64,000 bases of DNA, from assembly GCA_964034945.1 (NCBI GenBank), contig OZ035963.1, positions 33,325,644 through 33,389,643 on the forward strand, in the 5' to 3' direction. Positions within the stretch are counted from its first letter, which is position 1; every line of letters begins with the position of its first letter. The stretch comes from Chrysopilus asiliformis (taxonomy: Eukaryota; Arthropoda; Insecta; Diptera; Rhagionidae). Under the pieces are notes generated by a model that was given only the letters and a program-made list of their open reading frames with translations, searched no databases and was not told where the DNA came from. Both the position numbers and the translations under genes were made by a program. This document shows positions 56,309 to 64,000 of this stretch, in pieces.

Positions 56309-57185
56309 GGATTTTGATGTACAGATAAGTTATGTAAAATCATATTCTAAACAGATTTTGCCTTTATCAATTTTTCAATACGATTCAAGGTTTTTTAAAA
56401 TATTGCGAAAAACGGTTTTGTTTGGGAGGGGCGAAGGCATGCTCCAATTTTCCCCATTCAAGATCCTAGCCTAACCATTTACGAGAAAAGTAACTATACT
56501 AAATTTCAAGTCTCTAGCTCAATCCTGTCGAAAATTATGTTGTTCACAGTCGGACAGACGGACGGACATGCGGAAATCAAAATCTTTTGTTATCCCTAAC
56601 TCCCTGGTGTAGTTCATTTTTGTGTCCGATGATTGGTTCTATGCGTTACAAATGGTATAAATATTCATATCATATACAGGGTATTCACAGTCCTCTTTTA
56701 AATTGCGAGTATTTTTACCGCTCGGTAATTCAGTCAAATTTAACAGATTTTTGCCGAGACGGTAACTTGGTTCATGTAAAAATGAATTACCGGATTCGGT
56801 AATTGTATACATGCCTCGAGTCGTGTTTTTCAGCCTCGGTATTCGGTATCAAGAATCAACCGCGGGTGGCGCTAGTAATGTTTTTAGTTGTCAAATTTTC
56901 TCGCTGGTTATCTCATCGGACTGCAATTTTTTTCAATTTTGATAGCCGTTGCCACAATAGAAATTCAAAAGAATACATCAAACATGGATTTAAAGGTATG
57001 TTACATATTTTACAATTAAATCGCAGTTCATGATTTGGTCACGTATCCAATAAAAGCGCTGTTCTCAAATCTGTGCTGTGAGATGTTCACAGCAGAATAT
57101 TTTCAGTCTTTTAATATTACCGAAAACACCCAATACCGAAAATTAAAAAAAGGACTGTGAATACCCTGATAGAGTATAAAAGACC
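56309..57185 (-). mobile_element. HINE-B copy, interrupted by a TIR element
   Basis: It starts ctggattttgatgtacagat and runs through caagtctctagctcaatcct, gtcggacagacggacggaca and gtgtagttcatttttgtgtc to the end attcatatcatata. It resumes as atagagtataaaag after the insertion at 56677-57168. Confidence 0.75.
56677..57168. mobile_element. TIR element, 492 bp, inside HINE-B
   Basis: The perfect 18-bp ends cagggtattcacagtcct and aggactgtgaataccctg flank AT-rich DNA with motifs accgaaaa/ttcggta. ATA lies on both sides (56674-56676 and 57169-57171), so the duplication is 2-3 bp. The superfamily is open; a TA-type target is possible. Confidence 0.8.
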
Positions 57186-58590
57186 AGATTGGTCGAATAC
57201 CGAATAGTAACCGAATATTCGTTGCAACCCTAATTAGAATAAAACTTAAAAATGTTTAATATGATATGTTTTTGAGGTATATAGTGAATTATACGAAAAT
57301 TGCCTCTAAAATCATATAATTATAAAATTGTACATATTCATACATACTTGCAATACTTTTTTATACTTTAGAAATATATTTTCAGTTACCGTTTCAAGCA
57401 AACGTTTATTACCTTTAAATACTCTGAAGGTCTATCCATATTCGAATTTCTTATGTCCATTTGCATCCAATTATTTATGTTCCTCTTTTTGAATTTCATT
57501 CTGTATAGCATTCAGTTTTTTCTTCATTATTTTCCATTTGAATATGCGATATTTTTATGCTTATATGTGCATATATTCAATGTTAGTTCACTGGATAAAA
57601 ATTCGAATCATACATGAGTGTCATAATCACATAAATATCATGTAACCTCTTATTTTCATTCGATATATTCGTTTTGAATGTACGAGTATTGCAGGAAAAT
57701 TAGGCCGCTTTCCGGTGATTGCCTCTGATATACGCCTCAAAATGGCGTACAACTAGATTAAATTGATGAAAATGGCAAAAACAACATCAACCAACATATG
57801 CATATTGTATGAAACGATATTAGATCAACCTATAGCCTATCAGTGAGTAAATAACATTGCATTTTATTATTTTCACAATACGAGAAAAAAAGTCATTTTC
57901 ATCCAAGAAAGTGATCTGCCTTCCACCGACCACTTAAGTCCATTGTCATTGTTTTTTTTTTCTTTTCGAAAAATAGTAAAACTGTTCATGTTAAATAATT
58001 AAGAAATCGATGGGAAATTATACTCCCGTAGGTTTATTTGCCATGCTTCTGAAAACACCAACAAACATTTTTCTCCCCTTATTTAGTAAAAAACCTATAG
58101 TTAAACTTGTTATAAGTCTTCAAGAAATAAATTTAGCGAGACCCCACAATTTTCTTCAAATCATTATTTTTTTAACCTTCTGTTTCTTAGTAATTCTGTT
58201 TTAATTTTTAATTTTATGATTTGGTTACTTTTTTTTTCTCTTTATACTTATTTGCCTAATGTATTCTCCACAAGGATATATACGAGTGAGTACATACATT
58301 TATCTTTGGTGTAATTGGACTAACAATTGCTCGTATAACATTCCATATAATTATCAAATAGTCAAAGTTAACCGCAAAGTTTTTCATGTTGTTGAAAGCT
58401 ACAGACGCGCATATTCTTGGACGAAATACAATTCAAAATTAATGATAATTGTTAAGAAAGAGTGCGAGACTGAAAGAAGTTACTTTTGTAGTTGCTTTTT
58501 TCAAATATCCTATCGAATAAGGTTTGATTTTTTTTACGCTCCTCTGCTATAGAGGGAAAGTATTGTATTCGTGACGGAGACGGACTCGAG
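57186..58590. other. Intergenic stretch, no gene recognised
   Basis: The DNA is AT-rich with no paired ends and no supported reading frame. Confidence 0.35.
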
Positions 58591-59700
58591 AACGGGGGCA
58601 GATAAAAAATTTTTGATCAGTACGAAATCCCTTTCAGGCGAAATTATGAGAATGTCCATGAATTTCTCTATCGGTCTGTCCGTTTTACTTATCTGAAAGG
58701 CCGGAATACCACTGGCTTGACACAACATTTACGGCGACAGATTACGGCGACAATTTCGTCCTCCATATACAAGTGCGCACACTTTTTTGTTATAAACGTC
58801 ATTTGTTTTTCATATGATTTTGACAGTCGGACGGTGAGCAATATATAATATTTTTTGTTACCCATTATCATAAATAATAGGGATGTGAATGCAAGCAACA
58901 CTGCATACGAATTATATATCCTAACACTTTCTTTAATTTCCCCTTGAGTGACGAAATTTAGGTTTTATGATGTCCGCATAAGATTTAATTTTGAATCAAC
59001 CATGAAATTTTGTCGGCGAGCTGACCGATAAAAGTTAAATTCGAATCAAATTTTTACGACGACAAAGTTGGTCGGATTGATTGTATACAAAAGCATGGAA
59101 TACTATGAATTTAAAATCTGAAATTTCGCCGTAAATGTTGTGTCGGGCCATTTGTATTCCGGCCTTAAATAACTCGAGAACGCGTTGAGCTACCGACTTG
59201 AAATTTTTGTGCATAAATTTTATGAAAATCGTAGTTTTCTATCAAATTTTGGAAACAAACGTTAGCGTGTGTATACCCCATACACATTTTTTTTGGAAAA
59301 ATACAACTTTTTGAAATTTTTTGGAAACTTTAGATTTTTTTTTAAACTGCGCTTTTAGGAAAAATGAATATAACAGAATTTAAATGACATAAAATTTTCT
59401 ACATTTTTAGCTTCAATGGGTTTTACGTATCTCGAACAGTTCTCAATATATTTTAAAAAATTAAGTTTGTTGAAAATTTCTCAGAAACTATATGACCAAA
59501 TTCAGAGGAAATAAATTTCCCGCATTTTTTTCTTTAGCGGTTTTTACGTATCTTTAGTGGTTTGCGTGATATTTAACAAAATATTATTATTTACATATTT
59601 TTTCCGAAACTAAATGTTGCAGAAGAAAGTTTTGTGTTAACCTCAACTGAGATTTTTTAAACATTATACAAAGTTGAGCCACGATAGGACACACTTTGAA
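58591..59700. repeat. Unnamed repeat with CTGTCC motif, split by a MITE
   Basis: Before the MITE it reads ctctatcggtctgtccgttt. After it, the text continues as ataactcgagaacgcgttga and gctaccgacttgaaattttt, the same motif order as in HINE families and in palindrome C. The ends are not resolved. Confidence 0.5.
58697..59166. mobile_element. TIR element (MITE), 470 bp
   Basis: The ends aaggccggaatac and gtattccggcctt are exact inverse repeats. Deeper blocks tgacacaacatttacggcga and cgccgtaaatgttgtgtcg pair as well. It interrupts a repeat whose halves adjoin it. The target duplication is not clear. Confidence 0.75.
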
Positions 59701-59709
59701 ATAATCATG

Positions 59710-60365
59710 TATAATGAAACATAAGAAAAGCCACAATTGCCAGGAGCCAATAGCCAAATACTCTAAATGAGGAGACACGAATTTTTTGTTTAAAAAACTC
59801 CATTTATATGAGAGAAGAGAGAAGCAGTAGTCCGATTGAATTTTGATATGTAAAATTCCACTCTAAACATATTTTAAAAGTTTTCGAGAAAACTGCTAAA
59901 AACTGTTTTGTTTGTATGGGGGAGAGGAAAAAGAATGGTTCGATTTTGCCTGCAACTTTGCTCTGCTATTTATTAGAAACAGAACTGTACCAAATTTCAA
60001 GCCTCTAACTCATTTTTTTTATAATTTCAGCCAGATGTTAAGGCAATACCTTTTAAAGCCAAGATGGTCAGAAGGACAAAAGGCGATGTCGGTTTATGTT
60101 CTTCTTGAACTTCTGCGGGTTATAGTCCGGGGGTGTTCACGAGCAGACGGACATAGAGACGAGCAGACAGACAGACAGACGGATGGACATGCGGAAATCA
60201 AAATCATCCCAAACATCCTGGTGTAGTTAATTTTTGTGTCCGATGGTTGTTTCGATACATTGCAAACGGTGTAGGTACTGAATCTAATATACTTCTATAT
60301 GATATATGATATATCATATAGAGTACAATGAAAACTTATATCATATGATATATCATGTAGAGTAC
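59710..60365 (-). mobile_element. HINE-B copy with a LINE fragment inside
   Basis: It carries tatatgagagaagagagaag, tatgggggagaggaaaaaga, ccaaatttcaagcctctaac, cagacagacagacggatgga and gtgtagttaatttttgtgtc. It ends with tatatgatatatgatatatc repeats. The phrase is broken after tctaactca by the LINE piece at 60019-60137. Confidence 0.75.
60019..60137 (-). mobile_element. Short 3' fragment of the jockey/CR1-like LINE
   Basis: It matches the last 120 bases of the LINE at 27886-28541: atggtcagaaggacaaaagg, tcttgaacttctgcgggtta and tagtccgggg. The A-run is at the HINE-B junction (tttttttt in plus at about 60007). Confidence 0.8.
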
Positions 60366-62381
60366 AAATGAGCTCGAGCAGCCCTTCGGCATCACTGGCG
60401 ACAGTTCTCTAAGCTCCTAACAGAGCTAAGTCATGTTTGAATTTTCGCCAGCGGCGTATTTTTTTCGTTGTTATTCCTACAAAAAGAACATATTTTATCT
60501 TTCCGAAAATTTTAAATTGCGCGTGAATTTTAAGGCAGATCTTTATATTGTCGGGTAAATTGGCTCGATGGGTCTCAGCTTTTCTTGAGAAGGCCCCTAG
60601 ACAACTTGATTTCGGTAGCTAGGGTTATTTGGAATTCAAATGGTACTTGAATGTATAAATCTAACTTATAATAATTCTTAAAGTTAACAAAAATAACTGA
60701 ACAAAATGTGTTTACTCAATTATAAAATTATTCAGGGAAAATGATCACGATTTTAAATTACTACAAAAATATAAAATTTTAAAGCTTTGTGCAAAATTGA
60801 AATTATGTTAATATCCCGATTTTTTCTGTATCTAAATACAGTAGTTGTAGATATGTACAAAAACTAAATTTAAAGCGAGCACGTCCTCTAACACAAAGGC
60901 TAATAAATTCAAATTGTTCAAAATGAATCGGATCAAAGAGAAAATTGTCGTGTGTTTCCCATCCCATCTGAATAAACGTGTCTATGGGTCGCCGAGCTTC
61001 ATGATGTGACAACACCCAATTGTCAAAATTCACTCGCCCGAAATAATTTGCTCCCTAATCTAAATATACCGCGCGTCATTTCAATAAACAAATTGAAGGG
61101 GTAGTTGATTCGAGGATTATTTTATAGTACACATTATCAATATACTATTCATAAACACACACTAATACTATATATGCATGTCTCTAACTTACTGTGCCAC
61201 ATTTCAGTATTGTAAAAATTCCTTAAAGGGACAAAAAGTTATTTTACACACATGAGAAATTTCATTGAAGTGTCAAGAAAATGTCAAGATGTATTGCGCA
61301 ATGTTTCTGTTATAAAAAAAGCAAAATTAAGGATAATGTATGATTGGCACCAATGTTTAAGTGAACTCAAAGGAACATCTTTTTATATGTTTTTTTAATC
61401 TAGGGTATGCCACTTTTCGCATCTCTGGTGCTTGTGTGTTGGCCCTCTGGGACGGGGCGCACTAAAAAAAAATATTTATCTCGTTTAAAAAATAAATTTG
61501 AAAAAATGTTTTATTTAATTTTGTTATGCATTTATCTCGCTTTATTTTGACACATAGCGTTTAAAAAGATATATTTCGCTTTTTAATATAGATTTTTAAA
61601 TAATTTAAATAAAAGCTTTTTAGTAATATGATTAATAATACAATTCCAAGCATCGATCAAATATGTGCAAACAGAATTAGACACTTTAGACGACAATGGA
61701 AATTATCTGTAATGAAAATAAACAATTATTCATCAAAAACAAGTCAATTTTTTTTTGCCCCGCGGAGGTTGTTGTTTACTAATATATCCTTTTCGCGTGC
61801 GGAACACGACTTCTTTTTCTTATATCTCCGTCGTTCCAATCCAGCACAAATGTCAAAACTGATGTACTCAAGAGAGCTGAATGAGTGATGCAGAGTTGAA
61901 TTCATTGTTTTTGCTTGATTTCGTTCGTAATTTTGTGGAAATTGCATACTTTTAGTGATTTTTGAAAACAGGTTAATGTACTGGAAATCTCGAGATTTCG
62001 AGCAAGATTTCGTTCAAAATTACGAAAATCTTCAAAATTACGTGATTTTGTGTCGGTCTGAACTTAGTATAAGACTAAAAATCAAAAAACACGTCTGTCT
62101 TTCGTAACTCTTACCCCACATGATGATTGCCTTGTTCTTCTGATCAGGAAAAAAATGCGTGACGCGTCAGCCATTTTGTTGTTTTGGAGATCGAAGTACT
62201 GCTTTGTGGTTATTTTTCTTAGCCCTTTTATTTAAAGCGCCACACGGTGGAAACACCGTTTTTTCCATTTTGAACAAAGGGCGGCTGGGGCCGCCATTTT
62301 GTTTTTTGTCGTATATGCATACACAAACATTTCATTGTGGTTGGAGATACGCATTAGATTGCCCATATGTGCAAAGTTGTA
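60366..62381. other. Intergenic stretch, no gene recognised
   Basis: The sequence is AT-rich with a GC-richer patch at 62260-62300 that includes a hairpin (ggcggctggggccgcc). Reading frames of up to 90 codons show no family motifs. Confidence 0.35.
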
Positions 62382-64000
62382 ATTTTTGTTGCTCCCCGTC
62401 CATTTTCGTGAAGTTTAGGTCAAAAAAATAAGATTTAAAAAAAAAAGTAGGAACCTGTAGTGGAAAAAACCCAGTCGGTTTTTCATTGAAGTTTCAAAAA
62501 TAGACTTTAAAATGGTGAATCGCTTTAACTGTCCGTAACTCCTATAATATTTAATTTTTCGTTGATGGTCTAAAGACAACTTTTGTAGAGGATAACTAGA
62601 CGAACATCTAATTCTCACGAAGTTTTGACCTACGGTTGAAATTTAATGCTTTTTTGGTCCCAAAACAGCAATTTTTTAAGAACATTTTCATGAATTTTTT
62701 TCTTTAAATGTATTTTTTGCACTTTCTAAAGGGTGGAATATTTCTTCTGGTAAGCCTATGTTCTAGAGAATGAAATGTAGATTAATTTAAAAAAAAAATG
62801 AGCCGATCTAAAGTTATACGACATAGATACAGACCGACAAACAGACAGATTTATGGATATCCTAAATTTTTTGTCTGAAACGGATTTTGTACTGGTCAGA
62901 AGTATTGAAAAGTATATTTTTTTTAAAGTTTTTCCGATATTCTTATTTGTTATAAAACATTTTAACCCTTAATTTATGAGGTGAAAATCATATGCGTACA
63001 TGATGAGGTGGTTTTCAATGGACTTGTTCTAATCACATACTAAATCCGTGCTTTTAACTCGGCACACAACACCATACTTTATGAAGGTACTGAAGATTTC
63101 AGAGTCACTGTGCTGAAAACATGAGAAATAGAATATTTAACAAAAAATTATGAACAATTTCAAGAAAAAAATTTAAAAAAAATTCCATTAAATTTTGTAT
63201 TTTAACCCTTCATTGATGAGGTGGGTCCAAAATTGACTTTTCTCTCTTTGCTATTTCTCATGTTTTCAGCACAGTGACTCTGAAATCTTCAGTACCTTCA
63301 TAAAGTATGGTGTTGTGTGCCGAGTTAAAAGCACGGATTTAGTATGTGATTAGAACAAGTCCATTGAAAACCACCTCATCATGTACGCATATGATTTTCA
63401 CCTCATAAATTAAGGGTTAAAATGTTTTATAACAAATAAGAATATCGGAAAAACTTAAAAAAAAATATACTTTTCAATACTTCCGACCAGTACAAAATCC
63501 GTTTCAGACAAAAAATTTAGGATATCCATAAATCTGTCTGTTTGTCGGTCTGTATCTATGTCGTATAACTTTAGATCGGCTCATTTTTTTTTAAATTAAT
63601 CTACATTTCATTCTCTAGAACATAGGCTTACCAGAAGAAATATTCCACCCTTTAGAAAGTGCAAAAAATACATTTAAAGAAAAAAAATTCATGAAAATGT
63701 TCTTAAAAAATTGCTGTTTTGGGACCAAAAAAGCATTAAATTTCAACCGTAGGTCAAAACTTCGTGAGAATTAGATGTTCGTCTAGTTATCCTCTACAAA
63801 AGTTGTCTTTAGACCATCAACGAAAAATTAAATATTATAGGAGTTACGGACAGTTAAAGCGATTCACCATTTTAAAGTCTATTTTTGAAACTTCAATGAA
63901 AAACCGACTGGGTTTTTTCCACTACAGGTTCCTACTTTTTTTTTAAAATCTTATTTTTTTGACCTAAACTTCACGAAAATGGACGGGGAGCAACAAAAAT
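62382..64000. repeat. Palindrome C, about 750-bp arms, running off the window
   Basis: The left arm (62382-63131) and right arm (63251-64000) are near-identical inverse copies around a 119-base loop. Landmarks are gttgctccccgtccattttc, gcagg-free poly(A/T) blocks, acagaccgacaaacagacag and cagcacagtgactctgaaat. The last base of the window still pairs, so the repeat continues beyond 64000. A third copy of the arm motif ttttaaccctt...gatgaggtg lies in the loop. A mirrored 60-67 codon frame is present in both arms but looks incidental. Confidence 0.88.

Noticed and set aside
62415..62618. Mirrored 60-67 codon frame in palindrome C as a gene
   Set aside because: It overlaps poly-A/T blocks, lacks any motif, and its duplication simply follows from the palindrome.
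1..64000. tRNA, rRNA or other structural RNA genes
   Set aside because: No cloverleaf-like A/B box pair or rRNA-like block was recognised by reading; a covariance-model scan would be needed for certainty.

Overview
The window reads as nuclear DNA from a fly (Diptera, probably Brachycera). The evidence is one multi-exon gene with consensus splice sites whose zinc-finger block is the Sp family of animal transcription factors, followed by about 62 kb of AT-rich DNA with no other host gene I can recognise. Repeats that share the layout of Drosophila DINE-1 (Helentron-associated) elements support a dipteran. I cannot name the species.

Positions 1-2052 hold the 3' part of an Sp-family gene, closest to the Sp1/Sp8 type: the end of an upstream intron, an exon with the Sp box (563-840), a 65-bp intron (841-905), and a last exon with the Btd box, three C2H2 fingers and a His/Gln-rich tail (906-2052). 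Poly(A) signals follow. The true start codon lies upstream of the window.

The rest is a layered repeat landscape, and many boundaries can be fixed from terminal inverted repeats (TIRs) and target-site duplications (TSDs). It includes: (a) two related DINE-1-like families, here called HINE-A (8495-9064, 9652-10238, 19321-20225, 24259-25672, 37179-37729, 38974-39527 and fragments) and HINE-B (3225-4390, 13800-14165, 15235-15760, 56309-57185, 59710-60365); (b) Helitron-type sequences with CTAG ends at 5541, 32367 and 40589, a 121-122 bp minisatellite at several sites, and an OTU/helicase coding remnant at 31661-31925; (c) Tc1/mariner/pogo-type elements with TA duplications (2839-2921, 12787-13616, 29705-30527, 32612-32824, 37763-38940, 38055-38826, 46716-47487, 50896-51454); (d) Harbinger-like MITEs with TTA or TAA duplications (17294-17463, 17467-17737, 31186-31408, 42332-42906, 42943-43462, 49945-50596, 53139-53790, 54242-54866); (e) hAT-like elements with 7-8 bp duplications (9236-11306, 19499-19919, 24767-25657); (f) three fragments of one non-LTR retrotransposon (27886-28541, 54990-56308, 60019-60137).

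The most unusual region is 31.4-41.5 kb, a nest of inverted repeats. Two opposed Helitron ends enclose two large palindromes set in (TA)n tracts. Palindrome A (32831-36295) carries in each arm a head-to-tail series of open reading frames that I do not recognise. Palindrome B (36337-40355) carries a HINE-A copy in each arm and, at its centre, a TA-flanked element that itself contains a pogo-like element. A third palindrome (62382-64000) runs off the end of the window.

Aside from the Sp gene there is no sign of a gene network here. The coding traces in the remaining 62 kb belong to transposons, with the possible exception of the reading frames in palindrome A.
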